Of a stretch of DNA of 64,000 nt, positions 43,283 through 51,613 are shown in pieces. The position numbers were made by a program, and so were the translations under genes. The notes under the pieces are model-generated. The model did no database searches. It worked only from the letters and a program-made list of their open reading frames with translations, and was not told the origin of the DNA. Source of the DNA: an uncultured Ruminiclostridium sp. (GTDB lineage Bacteria > Bacillota > Clostridia > Oscillospirales > Ruminococcaceae); the NCBI GenBank assembly GCA_910588335.1, contig CAJUQV010000018.1, forward strand, positions 3,623 to 67,622, in the 5' to 3' direction. The number at the start of each line of letters is the position of its first letter. The stretch's first letter is position 1.

Positions 43283-44665
43283 TTATTGGAAATCAGCTAA
43301 GAAAGAATCAATAACGCCCTCGTTTTCGGTGCGGAGCTGTGTCCAGCCCTTCTGGTTCTCATCCTGCACAAATGCTATATTTATAAGCATATCGTCAATA
43401 ACCTTGGTAAGGTCATCGCTGAAGCCGTAGTAACCGTCAACAACTACGTCGTATTGAGTAACATCTTCGAAGCTCAGGATGAAATCAAGCTCTTCACGTG
43501 TGTAATGCTTGCTTGCCATCATACTTTCGTTAACAACCGCCTTAAGCTCAGGGTCAACAAGGCTCTTGCGAACCATATTGATGAACGCCGCGGCACCCTG
43601 GGGATTGGGCGAACCGCTGGGAACCATATATCCGAACGCGGTCAGACTGCGGTAGTACTTATCCGCAAGGGGATCCTTGGGGAAAGGAACGAACTCATAT
43701 TCGTCGGTATAAACTTCTTCGTTGCAGAATTCAGAGAACTTCCAGTCTCCTACGCCCAGGAAAGCCACGTTGCCGCTGGCGAGAGGCTCGGTCTCGTTGC
43801 TCCACATTCCATCGCCTCTTACCGCATAATTTTCCTTACGAAGCTCCATAAGGAAGTTGGCGGCTCTCTCAATGTTGGGGTTTGCAAAATTCTTGGTTAT
43901 AGTACCATCCGCTTCAATGCCGATAAGAGGAACTCCGGTGCTTAAGAAGATTTCGGTACCCAATATACCATAGACACCGCCGATAGCGTCGGGATTAACT
44001 CTCGTAAACTCCTCCATAATATTCTTAAAGGCAGTCCAATCCCACTGGTTGTTGTCATAAAGCTCTCTGGGGTTCTTCAGGCCGTAAGAATCGAACAAAC
44101 TCGCGTTGTAAATCAAGCCGTTAGCCAAAGCATTGGTTGCAAAAGGATAGAAATAATGCTTGCCCTTCCAAGCAAATTTATCAACAAGCCCCTTGAAACC
44201 TTCGGTCCACTGCGGCTCCGACATATAAGGCTCAAAGTATTCGGTCATATCGGTATAAAGGTTCTTCTGCATAAGAGACGGGAAAGTAAGGTTTTCCTTA
44301 TCTACCAAGTCGGGAGACTGACCGGTTGTAACAAGAGTTTGAAGCTTGTCAAGCCTGTCTCCCCAAGGAACGGTCATGTAGTCGATCTTTCCTCCGTAGG
44401 TCTCTTCAAACAGCTTTACTGCGGGCTTAATGTCACCTGCCGTGCGGATATCGTAAAAGCCGAAATAAACAAGATTCGGATTATCAAGTGTTTTCTCCGG
44501 TTCGGTTACGAAATTGTTGATATCAACGGGATTGTTAATATCATCGTCCAATGTGTTGGATGTCGTGGTCACTTCGCCAAGACCGCCGCTTTGTTCACAA
44601 GCGGTAAGACCCAAAATCATTGAAGCACAAAGAGCAAGCGAAATGATTTTTTTACTGGTTTTCAT
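43283..44665 (-). CDS. Sugar-type extracellular solute-binding lipoprotein (family 1)
   Basis: The signal peptide MKTSKKIISLALCASMILGL is followed by the lipobox LTAC, with the anchor cysteine at about residue 23, and a Gly/Ser/Thr linker. The mature part (about 430 residues) has the family 1 fold typical of oligosaccharide importers (TTGQSPDLVD near 110, YPFATNALANGLIYNASLFD near 170, WDWTAFKNIMEEF). The start at 44665 has AAAGGA eight bases ahead. It is directly downstream of an AraC regulator on the same strand, a common pairing for sugar uptake. No permease or ATPase gene is in the window, so it must use transporter parts from elsewhere. Paralogous in layout to the 62256 protein. Confidence 0.92.
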   Translation of the reverse strand: MKTSKKIISLALCASMILGLTACEQSGGLGEVTTTSNTLDDDINNPVDINNFVTEPEKTLDNPNLVYFGFYDIRTAGDIKPAVKLFEETYGGKIDYMTVPWGDRLDKLQTLVTTGQSPDLVDKENLTFPSLMQKNLYTDMTEYFEPYMSEPQWTEGFKGLVDKFAWKGKHYFYPFATNALANGLIYNASLFDSYGLKNPRELYDNNQWDWTAFKNIMEEFTRVNPDAIGGVYGILGTEIFLSTGVPLIGIEADGTITKNFANPNIERAANFLMELRKENYAVRGDGMWSNETEPLASGNVAFLGVGDWKFSEFCNEEVYTDEYEFVPFPKDPLADKYYRSLTAFGYMVPSGSPNPQGAAAFINMVRKSLVDPELKAVVNESMMASKHYTREELDFILSFEDVTQYDVVVDGYYGFSDDLTKVIDDMLINIAFVQDENQKGWTQLRTENEGVIDSFLADFQ

Positions 44666-44821
44666 TGTAATTTTCCTTTCATAAGTTTTTTTGACCGACG
44701 TTCTATCGTTCAAGAAACGACAGTCTTTATCAATACCCGTCACAATCATTTCACAGACAATCTGTACGAATTCCGAAAACGGGTACGAGACAATTTTTGG
44801 ACACCGGAATATATCGACTTA

Positions 44822-45604
44822 TTAAAAAGTTTTTCTGTATTCCGTTGGCGTCATTCCGTAAATTTGCTTGAATTTTCGCATAAAGCTGTATTCACTGATG
44901 TAGCCGCACTTTTGAGCTATCTGGTTCACATTAAGGCTGGTTGTTGTCAAAAGCCGCTCCGCCCGCAAAAATCTGCTTTTGGTTATATCCTCCAGAACGC
45001 TTACACCAAAAAATCTCTTATAAGAATGCTGAAACCCCGAATAACTCATTCCGGAATACTTGGCTATCTCGGCAACGCTCGACATTTCGTCGGGATCGGA
45101 ATATATGCAATTTCTCAGATGAACAAAAAAATAGTGCTTATTGGACGTACTGAGTGAGTTTGGGGGGGGAACGGTTCTTATACTGCGGCTGAGCTTAAGA
45201 AAAAATAATTCCATATAGCGGGATTCAATCATCTCCCGCTCTTTGTCAAAGATATGATGTTCGTATGACACTTGCTGAAGAATCTGGGAAAGTTCATCGG
45301 CGTTTTTTACGAGAACCACCTCATTTATGGGGATATCAAGACCGCGGATAAATTTTTCGTCGCCTTCTTCAAAATCAAAAAATATCCAGTCATATACAAA
45401 AACGTCATCGCTTCCGTAGCGAAAAGGCATATCGGGAGTAAACACAATAAAGGAGCTTTCGGGAACAGAAATTTTTTTATTGTTGAGAACAAACTCGGCA
45501 GGCGATTTTGTAAGCGCCATGAATCCGCAGCCCAATCCTTCTGGATTTTCAAAATAACAGCCTGCGTCACGGCGATAATGGCATCCTATGGTGCCTATTT
45601 TCAT
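44822..45604 (-). CDS. AraC-family transcriptional regulator
   Basis: The 260-residue protein has an N-terminal cupin-like sensing domain (residues 5-140) and a C-terminal pair of helix-turn-helix motifs (about 165-260): SSVAEIAKYSGMSYSGFQHS, then NQIAQKCGYISEYSFMRKF and the family ending GMTPTEYRK. Such proteins usually sense a sugar and activate a nearby uptake operon; the obvious target is the binding-protein gene 156 bases downstream. Its own promoter is at 45656-45684 (TTGTGG-17-TATAAT with extended -10). Confidence 0.94.
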   Translation of the reverse strand: MKIGTIGCHYRRDAGCYFENPEGLGCGFMALTKSPAEFVLNNKKISVPESSFIVFTPDMPFRYGSDDVFVYDWIFFDFEEGDEKFIRGLDIPINEVVLVKNADELSQILQQVSYEHHIFDKEREMIESRYMELFFLKLSRSIRTVPPPNSLSTSNKHYFFVHLRNCIYSDPDEMSSVAEIAKYSGMSYSGFQHSYKRFFGVSVLEDITKSRFLRAERLLTTTSLNVNQIAQKCGYISEYSFMRKFKQIYGMTPTEYRKTF

Positions 45605-45655
45605 TTGTTAGTCACCTCATATAAATCTTTTCACTTTCCCCTAAGTTCAATAATA

Positions 45656-45684
45656 ATTATAACATTATTGCAGATTAACCACAA
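45656..45684 (-). promoter_or_regulatory. Promoter of the AraC-family gene
   Basis: On the minus strand TTGTGG (45679-45684), a 17-base spacer ending TGT and TATAAT (45656-45661). Confidence 0.6.
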
Positions 45685-45810
45685 TACTCTATTATGTTGA
45701 TAACACTATCCGTTTATGCTTTTTTTCGTTTTTTTATTTGTCAAATTATACATTATTTTTTCTGTAAATAAAATAAATAGAGAGTTTTTGCACAAACAAA
45801 ACGATTTTAT

Positions 45811-45917
45811 ATACTAATCTTTGATCAAGGTATAGACAAGTAATGCGGATGATCAAAGATTACTGTTTAAGGTGCAATCTTTAATCAAGTCTACAACTTG
45901 ATTAAAGATTGGTATTA
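45811..45917. repeat. GTATTA-ended two-module palindrome supplying the cotH stop codon
   Basis: Module 1: ACTAATCTTTGATCA (45813-45827) pairs with TGATCAAAGATTACT (45850-45864), with loop AGGTATAGACAAGTAATGCGGA. Module 2: perfect 15-base arms 45876-45890 and 45896-45910 (AATCTTTAATCAAGT and its complement). The right end GGTATTA covers the cotH stop (TAA at 45915-45917, minus strand). This is the best-preserved copy of the family. Confidence 0.9.
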
Positions 45918-48281
45918 CGTTATTTTTTCCGTTTTATATCTGCCGTCGGCGCTCCTCACAAGCTGAAAATTCTCGTCCATATCCACAACCGCGACTTTTG
46001 AAATAATCATACCGTCGGAATTGGATAAATAAACCGTTTCGCCCGTTTTCAGGTTAAAGTTGGTAACCAGCTTCTGAAGCGCCGAAGTATCGTTGTTGTT
46101 TTTGCATACTATTGTAAGTTCGCTTTCCGCCTTTATCGAAACGGAAGGTATTTCCCAGCGATCAAGCTTTTTTTTCGTGTCGGAAAGGCAGAACCCATCC
46201 AACTTCACATCCTGCGAATTGGGATTGTAAAGTGTTATGCTGTCAGAATCTCCGGCGGTATAAAGCTTGCTTATATAAATCGGTTCACCGATAACCGGTA
46301 TTTTTTCGTAAACTGCTTTTACCGTAATGTTACCGTCCTGTGCAATATCGGAGGTTATAACCGTTTCCGGCTCTTCAATGCGTTCTCCGTTAATATCCCA
46401 ATAAGAAAAAACATATCCGGTATACGGCGCTGCCTTTATAGAAACATAACAATCAGAAAAATAATTCCTCGCCGATTTTTCCCCGCCGATTATTTCTACC
46501 GAATTTAAAAAAGCGGTACCGCCCTCTCCGTTTATAAGCGCGATATTTGTCATATCATTTTCAAAACCCATCACTTTTGTAATATCCCTTATAACTATAT
46601 CCGCGCGGTTCATGAAAAAGTCGCGTATCTGCTGCCTGCTGTCGGCAAAGGTTTCCCTTCTTGCCCATGTTGATGTATAACCGTTATCAAGAGCATACAT
46701 ACATTCGGTGTCACATAAAGCTATTTTTTCCTCAACTACCTTAAGCGCGTTTTCATAGGACATCTCCCCGTACATCAGATCGCATATTGTATTGGCAAGT
46801 TTTACCTTCATATCCTCCCGCTCAAGGAGAGCGGTAAGAAAAACAGACGCTCCTCCCATATGCTTTCCGTTCAGCAGATAAGACAAAGTAGGCTCTCTGT
46901 ATCCGTTTCCGTAAAGTCCCATACCAAATTCCACGTCAAAAAGCAGAAAACGCCATTTTCCGTCAAGATAAGGGCTTGTAACCTCCTCGTCATCGGAAGG
47001 ATAGTAACGCCATGCCTTAAAGTTATTTCCGGGCCAGTCCTCGTTGTTGATATAAATCTGTATGGAGTAATAAAGCATAAGATTGTCAATATCCACAAGA
47101 GAACAGAATTCTTCAAATTTCGTATCGTCGGTTAAACCGCTTCTCGCCAAATCACACACATAATTGTAGTCCTCGGTGCTTTTCAGGTCGTAAAAATCGC
47201 TGTCCTCATCATTTTCGTCAAGCTCCGCCTCACAGTGGCCAACTATACGGAAGTTGTCTTTATTCCCTCCATAGGTGGATTCAAGATAACCCGCGCAATA
47301 CGCCTCATGAAGCCATGCAAAGCCATAGTATTTTCCGTTCAGGAATACAGCCGCGGGTATGGTATCATGTGTATCTGGAAAACCCGCGTTTTTTGCAAGC
47401 TGATTTCCCACCTCGTCTCGTATGCTGGCAAATTCGCGGTCATTAGCATTATTTCTCAGCGTAATACGATCATATCTGTCTATTAGCTGTCCGTAAGCGT
47501 CGGTGGTTACTCCGAAGAACGGATACTTAAACATTCCGTTGCCTTCACTGTACTCGTTTCGGGCAATAAGCCGCCACGACTTCTGATCCACCGCTCTCGA
47601 AACACCGCCCACTACTCTGCCTCCGGCCGCCTGTTCCAAAAGCTGCTTTCCTTTGCTGTCGTATACCTCCACGTACATATCACGTTCGCTTTCGCGTCCG
47701 CTTATAAACCAGTTGGCGGGGGCGTCATAGGGGATTTCGCCGCCTTTGTACTCGTTTTCAAGCCACTGATCCCTTACATAGCCTTCCACGCACACGCCGT
47801 AGTTATAATCATATAAGTTGTATGGATCGGTAGAAAGCACAAAAACATATGTAGAGTCGTCAAAGCGCTCAAAAACGTTTTTACCGGTTATATAACTTTT
47901 AGTCTGCATTTCGGAGGTTACTTCGCCGTTTACTGCCACAGCCTTTATCGTGGTAGCGTTTACCGTATTACCCGCCTTTACCACTATCGGCTTTGTATAT
48001 TTTTTAGAACCCCTGTCGGGCGTGGAGCCGTCAAGCGAATAGTAAATCTCCGTTCCTTCGTTTTTACAGCTTATCTCAACCTCTATTGTTTCATCGTAAA
48101 AGGTTTCTTTATGAGAAAACTTCAAATGCAGCGGATCTTCGCTTACCGGTTCGGGCAATTGATTTTCATCGTCTTTGAGTATGCTCTGCTGCTCCTCCTG
48201 AAATTGAGGATACATAACCAGTCCCACACCGGCGACAGCACCCACCAATAACAGTATTATAATTACAATTAATTTTTTCAT
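45915..48281 (-). CDS. Secreted or anchored CotH-kinase-fold protein with carbohydrate-type and LTD modules
   Basis: The 788-residue protein has an N-terminal membrane anchor or signal (KLIVIIILLLVGAVAGVGLV). A chitobiase-like beta domain (EIYYSLDGSTPDRGSKKY, about 50-130) comes next, then the CotH domain (about 140-570). Its atypical-kinase hallmarks are NNEDWPGNNFKAW near residue 412 and WRFLLFDVEFG near 440, where the aspartate is the expected metal ligand. An InlB-like or FIVAR-like beta region follows, then a lamin-tail domain (about 665-775, TLYNPNSQDVKLDGFCLSD). CotH proteins are atypical protein kinases in spore coats; outside spores they occur on cell surfaces and near cellulosomes. 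The start lies two bases after the gatB stop. Confidence 0.88.
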   Translation of the reverse strand: MKKLIVIIILLLVGAVAGVGLVMYPQFQEEQQSILKDDENQLPEPVSEDPLHLKFSHKETFYDETIEVEISCKNEGTEIYYSLDGSTPDRGSKKYTKPIVVKAGNTVNATTIKAVAVNGEVTSEMQTKSYITGKNVFERFDDSTYVFVLSTDPYNLYDYNYGVCVEGYVRDQWLENEYKGGEIPYDAPANWFISGRESERDMYVEVYDSKGKQLLEQAAGGRVVGGVSRAVDQKSWRLIARNEYSEGNGMFKYPFFGVTTDAYGQLIDRYDRITLRNNANDREFASIRDEVGNQLAKNAGFPDTHDTIPAAVFLNGKYYGFAWLHEAYCAGYLESTYGGNKDNFRIVGHCEAELDENDEDSDFYDLKSTEDYNYVCDLARSGLTDDTKFEEFCSLVDIDNLMLYYSIQIYINNEDWPGNNFKAWRYYPSDDEEVTSPYLDGKWRFLLFDVEFGMGLYGNGYREPTLSYLLNGKHMGGASVFLTALLEREDMKVKLANTICDLMYGEMSYENALKVVEEKIALCDTECMYALDNGYTSTWARRETFADSRQQIRDFFMNRADIVIRDITKVMGFENDMTNIALINGEGGTAFLNSVEIIGGEKSARNYFSDCYVSIKAAPYTGYVFSYWDINGERIEEPETVITSDIAQDGNITVKAVYEKIPVIGEPIYISKLYTAGDSDSITLYNPNSQDVKLDGFCLSDTKKKLDRWEIPSVSIKAESELTIVCKNNNDTSALQKLVTNFNLKTGETVYLSNSDGMIISKVAVVDMDENFQLVRSADGRYKTEKIT

Positions 48282-48283
48282 TT

Positions 48284-49720
48284 TTAATTCCTTTCGCCGC
48301 GTTGGCTACTATCGTCATTTATCCTATTTAAAACTGCCTCTCTGCACAAAACAGGGTCGCTCTTTCCCTCCGACAGCTTCATGCACCATCCTACCAAAAA
48401 AGCCAATACATTGGTTTTCCCTTTTCTGTAATCCTCGACGCTCTTAGGGTTTTCATCCAAAACACGCTTTACCAATTCTTCTATGTAATCGGAATCCGAT
48501 ATCTGTTCAAGCTTAAGCTCTTTTAAAAGAATATCTATATCGCCGCCTCCTGCGATATGATTTTCAAAAAGAAGCTTTGCCGCGGTAGAGGATATAACGC
48601 CTTTTTCCCTTAGTCTTGCGATTTTGCATAAGGCGAGGCAAAATTCATCGGTATTATTCTCTTTCAGATAATCCGGTTCCGCGTTCAAAAATTCGGCGAC
48701 TATTCCGTTTATTAGTCCAGAAAGGGTTTTGGCATCGCACAAATTCAAATCAACGCATTCGTTAAAAATCCGATCTTTTTCGGGATCAATGACGATATCC
48801 TCCGCCACCTGAGTTGAAATTCCCAATGACGCGTAATATAAACGCTTTTTATTTGGGAGCATCGGCAAAAGCGAAAAAACTTCCCGTATAAAATCATCAC
48901 TGAGAGTTATTTCCGAAAAATCCGGTTCATCAAAATACCGATAATCCGCCGTTTTTTCCTTACTCCGCAAGATTACGCTTTCTTTTTTTTGTGAATCCCA
49001 GCGCCTTGTTTCGCGAAAAACGCATTTTCCTTCTTCAATTAGCTTTTTTTGACGTTTTTCTTCATAAAGTATTCCTTCGTATACATTGGAAAATCCGCTT
49101 ACGTTTTTCAATTCGCACCGTTCGCCGTAAGGCTCGCCTCGGCGATGAACCGACACGTTTACATCACAGCGCATACTTCCCCGTTCGATCCTGCAATCCG
49201 AAACGCCCGAATATATCATAATAAGTCTGAGTTCCTTCAAAAAGTCAACCGCCTCCGCCGCCGAATTAAAGCAGGGCTTTGTTACCAGTTCTATAAGCGG
49301 TATGCCGCAGCGATTAAAATCAATACCGTTTTCATAAAGCTTTCCGGCATCTTCCTCAAGATGTATATCGGATATAGGATACTTTTTTCCTTTTATCTCA
49401 AGAAAACCGTTTTCACCTACCGGAGCGTCAAACTGCGAAATCTGATATCCCTTTGGCAAGTCGGGATAAAAATAATTTTTCCTTGACATTTTAAAGCGCC
49501 TGTTTATTTTGCAGTTCAAAGCCAGTCCCGCCCGCACCGCAAGCTCCACAGCTCTTTTGTTCACTGCGGGAAGAGTTCCGGGATATCCCGTGCAAAGCGG
49601 ACAGATTACAGTATTTTCCTTCTTTCCGAAGGTGTTTTTACAGGAGCAGTACATTTTTGTTTCTGTCAGAAGCTCCGTATGTACTTCAAGGCCTATTATC
49701 GTTTCAAACTCGCTGACCAT
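48284..49720 (-). CDS. gatB: Asp/Glu-tRNA amidotransferase subunit B
   Basis: GatB phosphorylates misacylated Glu-tRNA-Gln or Asp-tRNA-Asn and uses GatA-derived ammonia to amidate it. The 478-residue protein is full length with GLEVHTELLTETKMYCSC at the N-terminus, CPLCTGYPGTLPAVNK near residue 40, and RKNYFYPDLPKGYQISQFD near 87. The helical and YqeY-like tail domains (about 295-478) are present. Unusually it is alone: gatC and gatA are not adjacent, and its partner in the operon is the CotH-fold gene. This may be a second gatB. Its promoter is at 49860-49888. Confidence 0.93.
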   Translation of the reverse strand: MVSEFETIIGLEVHTELLTETKMYCSCKNTFGKKENTVICPLCTGYPGTLPAVNKRAVELAVRAGLALNCKINRRFKMSRKNYFYPDLPKGYQISQFDAPVGENGFLEIKGKKYPISDIHLEEDAGKLYENGIDFNRCGIPLIELVTKPCFNSAAEAVDFLKELRLIMIYSGVSDCRIERGSMRCDVNVSVHRRGEPYGERCELKNVSGFSNVYEGILYEEKRQKKLIEEGKCVFRETRRWDSQKKESVILRSKEKTADYRYFDEPDFSEITLSDDFIREVFSLLPMLPNKKRLYYASLGISTQVAEDIVIDPEKDRIFNECVDLNLCDAKTLSGLINGIVAEFLNAEPDYLKENNTDEFCLALCKIARLREKGVISSTAAKLLFENHIAGGGDIDILLKELKLEQISDSDYIEELVKRVLDENPKSVEDYRKGKTNVLAFLVGWCMKLSEGKSDPVLCREAVLNRINDDSSQRGERN

Positions 49721-49859
49721 TTTTTACACTTTTCCTTTCCCCCGCGGTGAATTGACCCAACACCGACACAGCAGGTCGGAAAAATACAATTTTACGTATT
49801 CCTTCATAATTTTTAATGGGCGTAAATTACTTATTCCCATGAGAACCCAACCTTATATT

Positions 49860-49888
49860 ATTTTATCATAAAAAAAACGGTATGGCAA
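49860..49888 (-). promoter_or_regulatory. Promoter of the gatB-cotH operon
   Basis: On the minus strand TTGCCA (49883-49888), a 17-base spacer and TAAAAT (49860-49865); leader of about 135 bases. Confidence 0.5.
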
Positions 49889-49918
49889 TACACGAAGATA
49901 AATTTCTCAAAAAATTTA

Positions 49919-49947
49919 TTTACAAAAGCCGTATTAAAAGGTATAAT
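49919..49947 (+). promoter_or_regulatory. Promoter of the APH-like kinase gene
   Basis: TTTACA (49919-49924), a 17-base spacer and TATAAT (49942-49947), divergent from the gatB promoter. Confidence 0.6.
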
Positions 49948-49988
49948 ATTAAAAAATGGAATAGCCTTCAGGCTTAAAGGAGAAAAAT

Positions 49989-50831
49989 ATGAAAAAGATA
50001 CCTGTTAAAAATATTGATGATATTTCGGAATTTGTAATGATAAATCAAGGAAATACTGCCGAAATATATCAGTATGGCGATACCGAAATACTTAAATTAT
50101 TCAGGGATGACATGCCTTTTTCATTAATAAATAAAGAATATGAAATCGGGAAAGAGGTAAACCATAAATTAAAAAACACGCCTAAGGTGTTTGAAATGAT
50201 TTCATATGAATCAAGATACGGCATTATTTACGAACGAATCACGGGCGGCGATATGATCGGCGCAATGCTTGGCAAAATATACAGAATACGGAAATACTCA
50301 AGAACATTGGCTTCGATTCATTTGGAAATTCATAAAAATCGAATTGATATACTGAACAATGTAAAAGAATACCTTTGCGAAAATATTGATTCCGCCGACG
50401 TACTTACCGATTCGGAAAAGGATAAGATCAAATCCTACATAAATAAACTACCGGACAAAAATAATCTGTGTCATTTTGATTTTCATCCGGGAAACGTAAT
50501 GATACAGGACAATACTTTTTATGTTATAGATTGGATGACTGCTTGTACCGGCGACGCAAACGCCGATGTCGCAAGAACGCTTCTGCTCTTACGGTACGGT
50601 GAGCTGAAATACGGAAATCATTTTATAAAAGCCATGGTACAAATTTTTAAAAGATATATCGGAAAAATTTATTTCAGAGAGTACAAAAAAATAACCGGAA
50701 TAACAAAATACGATACGGAGCAATGGATCCTTCCGCTCGCTGCGGCAAGGCTGACTGAATGGATTACAGACAGTGAAAAGCAGAAATTGTTGAAGCTTGT
50801 TAAAGAAAAACTAAAATATCTTAAAGATTGA
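49989..50831 (+). CDS. APH/choline-kinase-family phosphotransferase
   Basis: The 280-residue protein has the aminoglycoside phosphotransferase/choline kinase fold: an N-lobe with NQGNTAEIYQYGDTEILKLF (the lysine binds ATP), the catalytic loop CHFDFHPGNVM near residue 158 (Asp is the base, Asn binds metal), and the magnesium-binding VIDWMTA near 175. Many such genes in gut anaerobes phosphorylate small metabolites rather than drugs, so resistance should not be inferred. A strong terminator follows. Single-gene unit with its own promoter. Confidence 0.88.
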   Translation: MKKIPVKNIDDISEFVMINQGNTAEIYQYGDTEILKLFRDDMPFSLINKEYEIGKEVNHKLKNTPKVFEMISYESRYGIIYERITGGDMIGAMLGKIYRIRKYSRTLASIHLEIHKNRIDILNNVKEYLCENIDSADVLTDSEKDKIKSYINKLPDKNNLCHFDFHPGNVMIQDNTFYVIDWMTACTGDANADVARTLLLLRYGELKYGNHFIKAMVQIFKRYIGKIYFREYKKITGITKYDTEQWILPLAAARLTEWITDSEKQKLLKLVKEKLKYLKD

Positions 50832-50855
50832 AAATTTATCCCCATATAACACTCT

Positions 50856-50893
50856 GAGCCGACAGACCCGCAAAAATTGCGGTTTGCCGGCTC
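50856..50893. terminator. Bidirectional hairpin between convergent genes
   Basis: GAGCCGACAGACCCGCA pairs with TTGCGGTTTGCCGGCTC around AAAA, with small mismatches. A T-containing tail (CCGTTTATTT) follows on the plus strand. Confidence 0.75.
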
Positions 50894-50903
50894 TCCGTTT
50901 ATT

Positions 50904-51476
50904 TCAGCATACGCACCCTATTTTCCTCATTAAATTTTTCATTTCGCAAATACCCTTATTCTGTTCGGAAACTATATCCTTCAATATAGGCACCAGCGGC
51001 TGACAAACATTGTATTTCAAAGCATTTTCCGCCATTTTCACCGCTCCCATGTGATGCGGAATCATTTCCCGCATAAAATTGCAGTTTATATTGTTGTCGC
51101 CGTATACCGAACGCATTTTCTCAAACATATTATGTATTATCCTGTCCGTATCGCGCTGATAAAGACAAACGTCGCATTTCGGACTGCATATTTCGCCGCA
51201 CTTGGCCTGAATTCGGCTCATTTCCTCTATCCCCAGCCTCTGAGCGGATACGATGTTTTCGGCAATGCATTGAAGAGGTACAAGAGTGGTGTACCTGAGT
51301 ATGTTTTCAGACATTTCCACCGCCGCCATGTGATGAGGTATCATCTGGACAATAAAATTCCCCGATATGCTGTCGGACAGCTTTGCCCTCGTCATTTTTT
51401 CGATCATATTATCCAGAATACAATAATAGTCGCTGATATAATTTTTTGCAACATTGCTTAACATACACGATCTCAT
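50904..51476 (-). CDS. Tandem DUF305 (ferritin-like) protein
   Basis: The protein (about 190 residues) contains two copies of the DUF305 hallmark, MIPHHMAAVEMSE near residue 45 and MIPHHMGAVKMAE near 138, each in a helical repeat. The duplicated bundle suggests a ferritin-like fold with histidine/methionine metal sites; DUF305 proteins are often linked to copper handling. It also has a cysteine cluster between the repeats (CGEICSPKCDVC) and a C-terminal CVC. There is no signal peptide, unlike most periplasmic members. The start at 51476 has AAGGGAG eight bases upstream. Function not established. Confidence 0.85.
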   Translation of the reverse strand: MRSCMLSNVAKNYISDYYCILDNMIEKMTRAKLSDSISGNFIVQMIPHHMAAVEMSENILRYTTLVPLQCIAENIVSAQRLGIEEMSRIQAKCGEICSPKCDVCLYQRDTDRIIHNMFEKMRSVYGDNNINCNFMREMIPHHMGAVKMAENALKYNVCQPLVPILKDIVSEQNKGICEMKNLMRKIGCVC

Positions 51477-51540
51477 TACAACATCTCCCTTCGTATAAAG
51501 CATTATATTCGTAATCCTTAAAATGTGTTACTTCTAAATA

Positions 51541-51569
51541 TTGACTTAATGGTCATTTTATGGTAAAAT
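51541..51569 (+). promoter_or_regulatory. Promoter of the hisK-lrp-aminotransferase unit
   Basis: TTGACT (51541-51546), a 17-base spacer and TAAAAT (51564-51569). Confidence 0.6.
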
Positions 51570-51613
51570 AATAAAATACTGTATTTTTAGAAAAATGTCG
51601 AAAGGAAAAATCA

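Noticed and set aside
1091..45917. CRISPR array
   Set aside because: Repeat copies are scattered singly many kb apart and are long palindromes without spacers.
49989..50831. Aminoglycoside resistance gene
   Set aside because: The fold is shared with many metabolite kinases; nothing ties it to a known resistance subfamily.
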